Assembly: GCA_032622095.1 (NCBI GenBank)
Contig: CP136069.1
Coordinates: forward strand, 166,588,394 to 166,652,393
Source: Siphonodentalium dalli
Lineage: Eukaryota; Mollusca; Scaphopoda; Gadilida; Siphonodentaliidae
DNA: 64,000 nucleotides
Reading direction: 5' to 3'
Position numbers and translations under genes: made by a program. A model generated the notes under the pieces. That model had not been told where the DNA came from, made no database searches, and saw nothing but the letters and a program-made list of their open reading frames with translations. Below, one piece after another: positions 12,911 through 23,497 of this stretch (the stretch's first letter is position 1; every line of letters begins with the position of its first letter).

Positions 12911-15318
12911 TGCCTCATTTTCCGAAGCGCACCGCAAACACCATGCCAGATTTGGTTTTCACAGAATCAGAGGTTGAATCAGCCATCAAATCTTTTTAAC
13001 TTAACAAAGCCCATGGCCATGATGGAATTAGTGTTAGAATGCTCAGGGAAACAGCAAAATCAATAGCTCAACCACTCGTCCTTCTATTCAGGAAATCTAT
13101 CAACTCTGAGAAATTCCCAGAGTCCTGGAAAGCAGCAAACGTGATCCCGATTTTCAAAAAAGATGATCCAGCGGAAGCCAAAAATTACGGACCAATTTCC
13201 CTTCTACCATGTGTGACTAAAGTTTTTGAGAAAGTGGTTTTGAAACAGATTAGTAATTTTTTCATTGAAAATGAACTTTTATACTTCCATCAGTCAGGAT
13301 TTCTCACAGGTCATAGTACAACATACCAACGATTAGACCTATATCACAACCTGTGCCAATCCCTTGACAAAGGACTACTTACATGTTCTATATTCTGTGA
13401 TATTTCCAAAGCCTTTGAGAGGGTTTGGCACAGGGGACTGATACACAAATTAAATGCTTATGGATTAGAAGGAAATATTTTAAATCGGATAGAAAACTAC
13501 CTAGAAAATCGGACGCAGAGGGTCCTAATCAATGACACATTTTCAAAATACGAGGTCATCACAGCGGGAGTTCCACAAGGGTAAATCCTGGGGCCATTTT
13601 TGTTCTTAGTCTATATAAATGATTTAGCCGACGGTATTGAATCAATAACGAGAATGTATGCCGACGATACTTGCCTCACGAACAGTCACTTTGATCTTAA
13701 TATACTTGAACATACTATGAACAGCGATTTAGACAAAATTACAGCGTGGTCCCAAAACTGGTTGGTCAGTTTCAACCAAACTAAAACAGTTGGCATGTCC
13801 TTTTCATTAGTTGCGCCCTCAACAGTGAAACCAAACCTCAATTTCGTAGGAAATTCAATCAACTTCGTGGACAAGCATATACACTTAGGTCTGGAACTCC
13901 AATCAAATCTCAAATGGAACGCACACATTGAAGGGTCTGTCAAAAGAATTGCCTCACGTCTGTCTCAACTCCGACGGATTAAATATCAACTCTACCGGAA
14001 AACCATTGAAATTATTTACAAAACATATATTTTACCCTTATTTGATTATTCAGACGCCGTCTGGGACAATGCCTCAAATTATATGTTAGAGAAGCTTGAC
14101 TGGCTTCATGTCGACGCTGGACGGATAGTCAGTGGTATCACCCGTTCTGCTTCGGACAACACGGTATTACAGGAGGTCGGATGGCCATCACTCAATAAAC
14201 GACGTCAACTACATAAACTGCAGGCACTCTATAAAATAATCAATAATCTAGCCCCCTCTTATCTAGCAATACACTCCCCCCCCCCCCCCCCAGATCACAC
14301 GAGGTTGCAGATTATAATTGGAGACGCTCCGGTAAATTTTACTCATACTATTGCAATACTGAACACTTCAAACAGTCCTTTTTTCCAGCGATGGTGTTAG
14401 AATGGAATAAGCTTCACAAAGTAATCACCGATGCTGATCAATCTTCTACCTTTAAAACCAACTTGTATCATATAGATCCCACAATCAGCCCCCTCTACAT
14501 TTCCATGCTGGACGCAGGAAATACAACATTTTTCATTGTCGAATACGTAATTTTTGCAGTGAACTCCGATGTGATATGTTCAATAATTATATCGCTGACA
14601 GCCCCGCATGCTCATGTGGAAATAGATCTGAAGACGCATATCACTATTTCTTCATGTGCCCATTGTACCAACGTGAGCGCTCAGTTCTCTTTGAGAAACT
14701 AGACCGCGTAAATATCAAAGTAAGCCATATTTCAGAACTCATGTGTGGATTACCTTATCTCTCGTCCCAACACAATATGAAACTATTTTCCATCACACAG
14801 CAATATATTGCAGCGACTAAGCGTTTTGACCCCTAATGATTATATTTATCTTATTTGCGAATCTATACTTGCTTCCGGAATTTCAACTTTTACCTCACAA
14901 GTGGACAAACCTCCCATTCAAACATCTCATTCTGATTTATCATCTGTATTGCCTTCCAGAGCACAACAATAACAAAAAAGAGAACGAATCAAGTGTACCA
15001 TTATATTTTACAACCAACATAAAAGTGCTTAGAATAGATAATATATTGGCACTTGTCAATCATTCCAACATTAATAAAATAGTGACATTCTTCAAATACA
15101 AATTTTCTCACAGATAAGAAGCAATCTCATGTTGGATCATCTCTGGAAGGCGCTACATACTATATCTCCCATAACTTCTCACCATGTAAATAAGTTTGTA
15201 CCGTCACCTTGATCACATGTGTGTTACAATATTGTATTAGGAGAGGGGCTTCATAAGTTGCAAAAACTTGTGCCCAAATCCCTTTTGTATATTTTGCAAA
15301 TAAAATATGTTTCAAGTC
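12911..15318 (+). mobile_element. 5'-truncated non-LTR retrotransposon (LINE), 2,408 bp
   Basis: The element is bounded by a perfect 12-bp target-site duplication, ATCAATCGTACT, at 12899-12910 and 15319-15330. The homologous empty site has a single ATCAATCGTACT at 35273-35284. It starts inside the reverse transcriptase region, so the endonuclease and the 5' end are missing, as expected when target-primed reverse transcription stops early. Its 3' end has an AATAAA signal at 15299-15304 about 14 bp before the junction and no long poly-A. The reverse transcriptase sequence looks like the jockey/CR1 side of LINE diversity; that assignment is from recall. Confidence 0.9.
12916..14836 (+). pseudogene. 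Decayed LINE reverse transcriptase with C-terminal Cys/His motif
   Basis: The remnant would have copied element RNA into DNA at a nicked target. One frame reads from the truncation point through an in-frame TAA at 12997-12999. It continues with NYGPISLLP, the metal-binding FCDISKAFERVWHRGL block near 13390 and GVPQG, and reaches a second TAA at 13582-13584. The same frame resumes with ILGPFLFLVYIND and the catalytic YADD at 13657-13668. A 16-bp C run at 14276-14291 marks the first frame change. A further shift near 14505 leads to a CxC-x8-H-x4-C cluster (14609-14659, CSCGNRSEDAYHYFFMCPLY), the C-terminal zinc-knuckle-like motif of such elements, ending with TAA at 14834-14836. Two stops and at least two frame changes make it inactive. 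Codons upstream of the truncation are absent. Confidence 0.88.
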
Positions 15319-15331
15319 ATCAATCGTACTG

Positions 15332-15701
15332 CCCTGCTGGACAAAACAAGTGTACATTGGCACCGCGGTGTGTTTGCCGTTCGGCGGCGGTGTCAGAGTT
15401 TGTAACTGCGGCCGAGCGGCAAGTACACCATGGCCGACCGTCAAGTACACATGTACACCATGGCCGAAAAGCAACTACAATGGGGCCGAATGGTATGTAC
15501 ACCGTGGTTAGATTTCTGGTTTATATTGTCTTTTTTCAGTTTAATGAATGCACACAGCGGCAACTACACCATGGTCGAATGGCAAATACACCGCAGCCCA
15601 ACTGTAGTTAGCTGGTGGAGACGCTGTGTAGTTGCATTTCGGCCGCAGTGGCAATGCTAAGCGCACCGTGGTTAAGTGGACACTTGTTTTGCCCAGCAGG
15701 G
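15332..15701 (+). mobile_element. CCCTGCTGG-ended MITE, copy 1 (370 bp)
   Basis: The left end CCCTGCTGGACAAAACAAG and the right end TTTTGCCCAGCAGGG form inverted repeats of about 36 bp with few mismatches. Inside are short GC-rich phrases such as CGGCCGAACGGCAAGTACA in direct and inverted orientation. No protein is encoded. The right flank is TA; the left flank reads TG, probably a mutated TA. A 13-bp deletion sets it apart from the otherwise equivalent copy at 35286. TA target duplications point to a Tc1/mariner-type transposase acting in trans. Confidence 0.8.
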
Positions 15702-15742
15702 TAGTACATGTGTATTCAGTTCAAATTCATACAGATATCTTT

Positions 15743-16452
15743 CAGACTTTCATGTTTACAAAATGTAGGCGCGCATAGTCCCGCTCGCTGGGTTTTGGCC
15801 AGCCGCGCGGTTTCTATCAAGATAAAATAAACAGCGGAAATACATTCATAAATGCTGCGTAAATTGAATTAGTTTACTCACGATGGATGTCCATTGAAAC
15901 TCTTTGATGGTTTAACACTGCTTAATCCAATATCCATAAGCACAAGTGAATGTTACACACTGTGTTTTCATATTGTACATGCTCATATATTAATTGTAAT
16001 TCATAATTATTAATAAGGAATTAATTTAATACTCCGATTCAATGCTGACGAAATAAATACGGTAACATCTCCCGGTCACGTGGTCTCGCTTTGATTTTCC
16101 AGGAATTTATGTGACGTCAAAAGCCATACATAGAAATCGTTCAAATGTATTTTTAGCTTCGAATCATTCAGTCTCAGACAGATAGTGCATTTGACACTTC
16201 ACATCGTGTGACCTCAAAAAACTTAAACTGCCAATCATCGTGGTACGAGGGATCACCTTTTTATGAATGCCGACAATGAATGTTGGTTTTGGAGAATTCA
16301 TTTGATATTTTGCTACAACATTCAAGCTGTTTCTTTATACTTGTACGCTCTCCGTATTTGGCCTAGGCGCGCAATTGATCGCTCACTGGTTTTCAATTTT
16401 AGCCGCGCGATGGTGCGCAAGAGCGATCAAGCGCCTATAAAATTAAAGTCTG
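15743..16452. mobile_element. CAGACTTT-ended TIR element, copy 1 (710 bp)
   Basis: It starts CAGACTTTCATG and ends AAAGTCTG, flanked by the direct repeat ATCTTT at 15737-15742 and 16453-16458. GGCGCGC-rich subterminal regions lie next to both ends in inverted orientation. There is no transposase, so it is non-autonomous. The interior has CACGTGGTCTCG near 16078 and an exact TGACGTCA at 16112-16119. Open frames up to 75 codons have no motif. Six-bp target duplications are uncommon among DNA transposons, and I cannot name the superfamily from sequence alone. Confidence 0.82.
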
Positions 16453-16458
16453 ATCTTT

Positions 16459-17233
16459 CTGTTGATTCCAACGTTAACACTATTACTTAATATTTTTACC
16501 ACTTTAGAGGGCGTTCTTTATTAGATGAACATTATTTTACCCACACGTCATGATTCCATGATTTTAAGGTGAAGTTGAACAGAAGCGAGCGCTAAGCTTT
16601 GTTTTCATTAACGCATGCTCACACCAGGACAGTGTGGTAATAATAGTAATAGCATGATTTTGTCGGGCACCTTGGTTTCTTTACAGCCCTCCAGGAATGA
16701 TTAACTCCGTCTCGGGTCTATAAATAGGCCCTCGGGCTGTTAATCATTCATGTCGGGTCCAGGTGCTACCACGGCCGAGTACTAGTAACTTTATAACCCT
16801 GTGGCGACTGCAGTAGCGTTCTTTAATGTGCACACACCAAGGCGGAATACAGGAGAAGTCGGCCCCGCTACGAAGTCGGCCCAGAACTCGGCCCCGTACG
16901 AAGTCGGCCCAGCTAATAACATCAGTTAGTGACATGTTTACTCAATTGAGTAACACACATGTATATCAGGTGTCACGGAAACCTTGTTCAACACTACATT
17001 GTATATGACTTAGTGTTGATCTTTATCGGCGTTTCGCTGACTGCTTCCATGTGGAAATCCCTCTGGCGCGACGCCCATTACACTTATGACAGGACATTGT
17101 TTAGGTCTATAGATTAATTGGCTGACTAAGTGTGAAGGTTCGTATCTGGTCTAATATGATCGTACGTGACACGTAATGGAGCAACCACCAAGTTGATCAT
17201 TAAGTTCAACGTTACAATAATTATATGATGTAC
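16459..17233. other. Unassigned non-coding stretch
   Basis: No gene or long repeat is recognised. At 16858-16912 the phrase GAAGTCGGCCC recurs two or three times in tandem with spacing of 18-33 bp. A related GGGCCGACTTCTC phrase recurs at 24830-24905, suggesting an old short repeat. Open frames are at most about 63 codons. Confidence 0.5.
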
Positions 17234-17762
17234 CATACAGGGTACTGCATGTGTTACACCACTCGGAGAAATGTCTGTGTCGTCACACAAATACCATGCT
17301 AGAACTTGGATTAATATATTCGTAATCGTATATAGTCACCAATAGCCGGGTTACTACCGTAGTAACGGACATTGCCCATCTAGTGAACTATTCAAACCCA
17401 GCATTGAAATCATGGTTATGATCAGTCCAAACATATGAGTAAAGTTCGAACATAAGATAATAATAGCTGAGAACCTGGTGCGAATTTAACTGTGGTGGGG
17501 CCTCAAGCATATCTACCCCTGCACGTCAGAAAAGAAAAGTAGCTTGAGGATGGAAGTGAACCATCATCCCACAGTGAAATCAACCAGGCCTGTTGGGTTT
17601 GAATAGTTCACTAGATAGGCAATGTCAGGTACTACGGTAGTAACCCGGCTATTGGTGACTATATACGATTACGAATATATCAATTCAAGTTCTAACATGG
17701 TATTTTAGTGTGATGACACAGACATTTCTCCGAGTGGTGTAGCACATGTAGTACCCTGTATG
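17234..17762. mobile_element. Foldback / long-TIR element (529 bp)
   Basis: The left arm 17234-17400 starts CATACAGGGTACTGC and ends GAACTATTCAAACCCA. It is the imperfect reverse complement of the right arm 17594-17762, which begins TGGGTTTGAATAGTTC and ends AGTACCCTGTATG. The arms are about 168 bp with scattered mismatches, and the loop is 193 bp. Nested inside the loop are CCTCAAGC/GCTTGAGG and CTGTGG/CCCACAG pairs, so nearly the whole element can fold. Nothing is encoded. It could be a long-TIR MITE. No clear target duplication beyond a possible TA is visible, and (TA)n sequence follows. Confidence 0.8.
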
Positions 17763-18430
17763 TATATACATGTGTATACATATATATATATCACAGCAGA
17801 AGTTTCCTTAGAATTAATGGATGGAAATGGAATGCCTCTAATATTTGTATTATTTGAGTCGGACATAGATTACCTTAGCTGCAGGCAATCAATGCAATAC
17901 GTGTAAACTATGTAGAAAAAGAAATTATTGAATAAAGTGTAGTGAATATGATGCGTCACTTTAATATTTGAGTCTGACATAGCTTACCTTACCTGAAGGC
18001 AATCAATGCAATAAGTGATGTAGAAACAGAAATTATTGAATGAAGTGTAATGAATATGAAGCGTCATTTTAATGCAATATCGATTGGGAGGAAGAGAAAT
18101 GTCACTTTAATAGTTAACAATGATATCATATATATAATTATAGATTATCCCCATTGAAGACGATCAATGCAATGACCAGTGTAGAAATGGAAAAAAAAAT
18201 GTTGCCTGAATGAATCGATGTGTGAACATAAAGTCTCACTTTAATGAAATGTTGAGATGATGGAATCAACGATGAATTTGCAATTTCTGTAATGATGAAA
18301 TTGGTTCACATACCGGTATACATGTATATGCAGCTGAAAATGTGAATTGACTGAAATGTAATTATGAAAGTGTCAATGACAATGTAGCTCAATGAGGAAA
18401 GGGAATAATTTCATGTGTTACAGTTAATGG
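17763..18430. repeat. TA microsatellite and degenerate ~115-bp tandem repeat
   Basis: A TATATACATG-type microsatellite at 17763-17795 is followed by units sharing GGCAATCAATGCAATA and a GAAATTATTGAAT(A/G)AAGTG block at about 17880 and 18000, some 115 bp apart. A weaker third unit is near 18160. The rest up to 18430 has no match that I can see. Confidence 0.55.
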
Positions 18431-18479
18431 AGCGATTAGGAATGTGGAAAGTTGAAAGGCCTAGTTATGCAAAGATTAA

Positions 18480-20032
18480 AATCCAAGATTTAAAAGACTC
18501 CTTCCTATTTACATGTCATTGTTAACATCCTTCACAAATTTCATGATGATCCGACAAAAGATACGACCTGTAGCCGGTGTCCAAGGATTTAGTCGTGTAA
18601 AGAGTAAAATACAAGATGGCTGCTGGCGACCAGGTTTCTTGGTTGAATTCAAAATGAACCTTTTCCCATCTACATGTAATTGTTAACATCCATTACAAAT
18701 CTCATGATGATTGGACCAATGATTCGACTTGTAGCCCTTGACAAAGAATTTAGTCATGCAAAGAGTATAATCCAAGATGGCTGCTGGCGGCCATGTTTTT
18801 GGCCGAACAACCCCAAAATTACTCATTTCCCATCTACATGTCCATTTTAACATCCATGACAAATTTAATAATGATCAGACAAAAGATACGACCTGTGGCC
18901 CGTGCTAATGGATTGAATTTTGAAATCCAAGATGACCGCTGCCGGCCATGTTTTCTGGCCAAATGACCCCAAAATGACTCACTCCCATCCACATGTCAAC
19001 ATCAACATTCATGACAAATTTCATAATGATCTGACCAAAGTAAGGACCTGTAGCCTGTGCCTGTAGTCATGCAAAGAGTAAAATCCAAGATGGCTGCTGG
19101 TGGCCACGTTTTTTGGTCAAACTACCCCAAAATGACTCGTTCACATCTACATGTCATCTACATGTCAATAGCGATGACAAATATCATAATGATATGACCA
19201 AATGTACAACCTAGAGCCTGTGCTGAAGGATTTAGTCAAGCAAAGAGTAAAATCCAAGATGTATTTTGGCCGAATGACCACAAAACAGCTCGTTCCCATC
19301 TACATGTCATTGTTAACACCAATGACAAATTTCATGAAGATCCGACCAAAGCTACGACCTGTAGCCCGCGCCAGAGGATTTAGTCATGCAAAGAGTAAAA
19401 TCCAAGATGGCTGCTGGCGGCCATGTTTTTTTGGCCGAACGACCCCAAAATGGCTCGTTCCCATCTGCCTGTCATTATTAACATCCATGACAAATTTCAT
19501 GATAATCAGACGAACAGTATGACCTGTAGACCACGCGAATCGATTTAATTTTGAAATCCAAGATGGCTGCCAGCGGCCATGTTTTTTGGCCGAATGACCC
19601 CAAAAGGATTCTTTCCAATCTACATGTCATTGTTAACATCCATGACAAATTTCATGAAGATCCTACCAAAGCTACGACCTGTAGCCCGCGCCAAAGGATT
19701 TAGTCATGCAAAGAGTAAAATCAAAGATGGCTGCTGGCAGCCATGTTTTTTGGTGGAACAACCACAAAATGAGTCGTTAACATCCATGATAAATTTCATG
19801 ATGATCAGACAAACAGTAAGACATGTAGACCACGCCAATCGATTTAAGTTTGAAATCCAAGATGGCTGTCAGTCGCCATGTTTTTTGGCCAATGACCCAA
19901 AATGACCTGTTTCCATCTACATGTCAATGTCAACATTCATGACAAATTTGATAAAGATCAGACCAAAGGTACGACCTGTAGCCCGCGCCAAAGGAAATTG
20001 TTGACGGACACACACACGCACACATGGACGTC
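18480..20032 (-). mobile_element. Array of ~160-bp monomers, TAGCTCAAC family, inverted copy
   Basis: About nine monomers read, on the minus strand, as GGCCGCCAGCAGCCATCTTG, TTTTACTCTTTGCATGAC and GGCTACAGGTCGTA...GACATGTAGATGGGAACGAG. Two monomer classes occur: one with the TTTGCATGACTAAATCC segment and one with TTTCAAAATTAAATC instead. At the right edge (20005-20032) the minus strand begins TTAGCTCAACGACGTCC and then CAACAATTTCCTTTGG. This is the family's 5' end, but the hairpin stem seen at 33670 is deleted. The opposite end is not recognisable. The ~160-bp monomer size recalls bivalve pearl elements and the BIV160 satellite, a comparison from memory that needs a search. Confidence 0.75.
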
Positions 20033-21619
20033 GTTGAGCTAATAATGAATATGTGATGTGTCGCTTTTAATGAATTGGCAATGACAGCAGTATGGAAACG
20101 GTCACTGCGGTGGAGTTACGATACATGCCGTTAGGTTATGATACACGGTCTACAGCCCTACAGGTATTAGCGGGTTGTCACACCAGACATTGAAGAAAAT
20201 TATGATATATGTCCATGAGGATCTTTTTAAAGATTGGGTAAGTGTTGGCGCTGGGTATAGCTGTTAAAACATCCGTTAAAACCGCCATAAACAGAATTAA
20301 TATTATAAACAAATTCTTGTTCTTATACCAATCATAAATACATGTATCACATTAATTTCAGCATGTTGTTATGTTAGTACTTTGTGTTACATTGTATGTA
20401 AGCAAACGTCATCTTATGTAAACAATCAGTACATCAACATGTATGTAAAGAGTATGCGATAAGCAAAACACTCAACACCGAGTAGACCCCCACTGCATAT
20501 ACATGTACATGTATATGATTTTTTTTAGAAATACCACCGTTATTTCACGCCTTTAGATTAGGCTAATTTGGGGAAATTTTGGGGGACAGAGGTGATAGGT
20601 TTGAGTGAGGGGGGGGGGGTACCCCCTTGTGACTATTGGGGGTACTTTTTAAAGTAAACCTAAAATGGGGGCTGTTTGGTTGTTCTGAAGCATATGAAAG
20701 GTGAAAGAAATGAACCAATAGCCCCCCATATCATTTCCTGGCAACTTGGGCTTATATCAGCATTCAGCAAGTTATGTTACATGTACCCTTATATTTTCAA
20801 GTTTTGTAGGTCACAATTTATTGAATATTGGGAATATTGGATCATTTGACATCAACAAAGCCATTTTATAGATGTACGGTGCTTGAAAGTTCACCAAGCA
20901 GTTCACCAACACACTGATCATGGGTATTTCCAATTAAAATTTAATTTAATCCAAGTTAAATCGCATAATCAAAGTAATTAATGGCTGAACATCAACAACT
21001 TCAACTGTGGAATCTGACCCAATGCCTCCCATACAGAGAGGCCTAAGCTGAATGAGATTCCCAGAGGGTGAATTTGGTGATGCTAGCCCTCTGGGGACCT
21101 CATTCCGCAAATGTCAGCCACACTAAATTCAGGCTTGGGGACCGCCCACCTCTAGTTCTATTGAGAATCATATATTAACCCTTCATTTACTAAATGCTTA
21201 TTGACAAGTAGATGTTGTGGGAAGTGTTCAGATAAAGTCGTTTGTTGAACTTTTCTGAACATTTCCAACCAAGTAATAGATATCCTTCTACACATGTACA
21301 TGTATGTATTATCTGTTAGTCTGTTGTCACCTGCTTGCATTTCCTGAACACCCCTCTGAATGAATAATAGATCATTCAAATAAATTCTTTTTTACTTGGT
21401 GGGAGAATCCATTTAGTAAAGAAAGGGTTATATCAAATTTTCGCTACGATAAGGCAGCAATGATTCATAGCCCCTACAATTCAGTGGAATCATTAACTTA
21501 TTTACAACATACCGCATTACCGGTATAGCCATTTAATAAGCTAAATCTCCGATTCTGTTATTTCTAAATTATTACTTATTACATGTACATATGTACATGT
21601 ACACATACATGTATACCGG
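20033..21619. other. Mostly unassigned non-coding DNA
   Basis: No gene is recognised. 20185-20260 (ATGTCCATGAGGATCTT and flanks) has a relative at 38130-38205. A G-rich run at 20605-20619 sits between imperfect copies of GGGGGTAC. ACATGT microsatellite tracts lie near 20500, 21295 and 21590. The longest open frame is 73 codons (minus strand, 21158-21379) without a motif. Confidence 0.5.
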
Positions 21620-22228
21620 CAGACTTTCATTTTTAGAAAATGTAGGCGCGCAGAGTCCCGCTTGCTGGGTTTTGGCCAGGCGCGCGGTTTCTATCAAGAT
21701 AAAATAAACAGCGGAAATACATTCATAAATGCCGCGTAAATTGAATTTGTTTACTCACGATCGATGTCCAGTGAATCTCTTTGATGGTTTAACACTGCTT
21801 AATCCACTATCCATAAGCACAAGTGAATGTTACACACTATGTTTTATATTCTACATGCTCCTATATTAAATGCGATTCATAATAATTAATAAGGAATCAA
21901 TTTAATACTCAGATTCCAAGCTGACAGAATAAATATCAACATCTCCCGGCCACGTGGTCTCGATTTGATTTTCGAGGAATTTATGTGACGTCATACGCCA
22001 TACCGGTACATAGAAATGTATTTTTAGCTTCGAATCATTCAGTCTCAGACAGATAGTGCATTTGACACGTCACACCGTGTGACCTCGTCTGGGTAGACAC
22101 TGATAATAGCGTTATCAGGTTCGCTCTCTATATTTGGCCTAGGTGTGCAATCGATCGCTCGCTGGTTTTCAGTTTTAGCCGTGCGATGGTGCGCAAGAGC
22201 GATCGCGCGCCTCAAAAATGAAAGTCTG
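21620..22228. mobile_element. CAGACTTT-ended TIR element, copy 2 (609 bp)
   Basis: This is homologous to the 710-bp element at 15743 over its length, with internal deletions of about 100 bp. It starts CAGACTTTCATTTTTAG and ends CAAAAATGAAAGTCTG, giving a 15-bp perfect terminal inverted repeat. It is flanked by the direct repeat TACCGG at 21614-21619 and 22229-22234. This target sequence differs from ATCTTT at copy 1, so the two are independent insertions with 6-bp duplications. TGACGTCA is kept at 21986-21993. No transposase is present. Confidence 0.85.
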
Positions 22229-22234
22229 TACCGG

Positions 22235-22576
22235 TACACTTAGCTGATGTGCCTGACTTCATCCGGGCGCTTTAGGGAACAACGTTGCCAACCGGTATAC
22301 ATGTACAATGTATGAGTATATATCGAGGTCGCAGTCAAGGACACAGTCGCATATGAAATTGGACCCACCCATATAGTTCCCGGGATCAAAGTAGGCCTTT
22401 GGTACATTAATACCAAATTTTAGTCCGATCAGTCGTGCAGTTTTCAAGTCTATAACACACAGAGACAGAAGTTCTATGTACCTACATGTATATGAGCGAG
22501 TTCATGGTCAAGGACATGGTCACTCATGAAATTGGATCCGCCCATTTCCGGGATCAAAGTAGACATACAATACATG
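22235..22576. repeat. Diverged direct duplication (~190 bp)
   Basis: TATGAGTATATATCGAGGTC with ATGAAATTGGACCCACCCAT (near 22310-22400) recurs as TATGAGCGAGTTCATGGTC with ATGAAATTGGATCCGCCCAT near 22490-22555; both continue CGGGATCAAAGTAG. No gene is seen. Confidence 0.6.
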
Positions 22577-22578
22577 TA

Positions 22579-22932
22579 CCCCGCTGGACAAAACAAGTAT
22601 CCATTGGCACCGCAGTGTATTTGCTGTTCGGCTGCGGTGTCAGAGTTTGTAACTGCAGTTGAGCACCGCAGCCGAACGGCAAGTACATTGCGGCCAAACG
22701 GCAAGTTCACTGCGGCCGAAAGGCAATTACCCTCACGGTCGAATGGCATGTACACCGTGGTTAGATTTCTGGTTTGAATTGTCTTTTTTCAGTTTGATGA
22801 AAGTACACCGTGGCAAATACACCATGCCGAATGGCAATTACATCACGACCCAACTGTTAGCCGGTGGCGCCGCGGTGTAGTTGCATTTCAGCTGCGGTGG
22901 CAATGCTAACCGCACCGCAGTTAAGTGGTCCC
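22579..22932 (+). mobile_element. CCCTGCTGG-type MITE, right end lost
   Basis: After a flanking TA (22577-22578) the copy begins CCCCGCTGGACAAAACAAG and follows the family through CGCACCGCAGTTAAGTGG. It then breaks off about 25 bp before the expected right end, where CACACACAGACAG and GAC/GAA-rich low-complexity sequence follow. Missing one terminus, it cannot be mobilised. Confidence 0.75.
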
Positions 22933-23260
22933 ACACACAGACAGAATTTCCGAAAAACAACCGATGAACAAATGACCGATGATGAAAAACAACTAACGAA
23001 AAAACACACCGGCTGACGAATGGTGGCAAATGACAGATGAATGGCGAGGATGACGATGGCAACAAACAACAACGAAGCAAAATACCGACTGATGACAAAA
23101 AATGACTGATGATGAAAAACAAATGGCCAACGACTAACACGATGTCGAACAATCGATGACGAAAACTTACTGATGACGAAAAACAAACAGCCAAAGATGA
23201 ACACGATGTCGAATGATCGATGACGAAAAATGTCTTGATGACAAACACATCGACCCAGGC
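22933..23260. repeat. GAC/GAA-rich low-complexity tract
   Basis: Phrases such as GATGAAAAACAA, ACCGATGA and ACACGATGTCGAA recur irregularly. ACACGATGTCGAA is found at 23137 and again near 23200, about 63 bp apart. Long minus-strand open frames (up to 146 codons, rich in Ser, Phe, Val and His) simply reflect the composition. A similar tract resumes at 23498-23660 after the inverted MITE fragment. Confidence 0.6.
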
Positions 23261-23361
23261 CTGCAGGTTTCAAAATTATGTGTAACCTACAGTACATGTA
23301 TTTTGTTTTCGCCTGATTTGTGGTTAGGTAATCCTAGTCCAAATCTACGGGATATAATGTA

Positions 23362-23497
23362 CCCTGCTGGACAAAACAAGTTTCCAGTTGACCACGGTGC
23401 AGTTAGCATTGCCACTGCGGCCGAAATGCACTACATTGTACACCGCGGCTCCACTGGCTAACTACATTTGGGCTGCGGTGTACTTGCCACAAAAACC
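23362..23497 (-). mobile_element. Inverted fragment of the CCCTGCTGG MITE
   Basis: Starting after TA at 23360-23361, CCCTGCTGGACAAAACAAG is followed by GACCACGGTGCAGTTAGC and GCCACTGCGGCCGAAATGC. In full-length copies this is the reverse complement of the right-hand third. Homology ends near 23497 in GCGGTGTACTTGCCAC, after which GAC/GAA-rich sequence resumes. It faces the truncated copy at 22579-22932. Confidence 0.7.

Larger units (their letters stand above)
12516..16340. repeat. Duplicated segment 'A', copy 1 (LINE-interrupted)
   Basis: From CCGGCATCGGCGTCGACAAA at 12516 to about 16340 this matches 34879-36310, apart from the 2.4-kb LINE at 12911-15318, a 12-bp indel near 12537 and a 13-bp indel inside the MITE. 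The shared cargo includes one MITE (15332) and one 6-bp-TSD element (15743), both at the same relative positions, so they were in place before the duplication. The LINE arrived afterwards, or was never in the other copy. Confidence 0.88.

Noticed and set aside
22838-23297. Overlapping minus-strand open frames of 136-146 codons rich in Ser, Phe and Val
   Set aside because: They lie in GAC/GAA-rich low-complexity DNA and reflect composition. Two different phases are open over the same bases.
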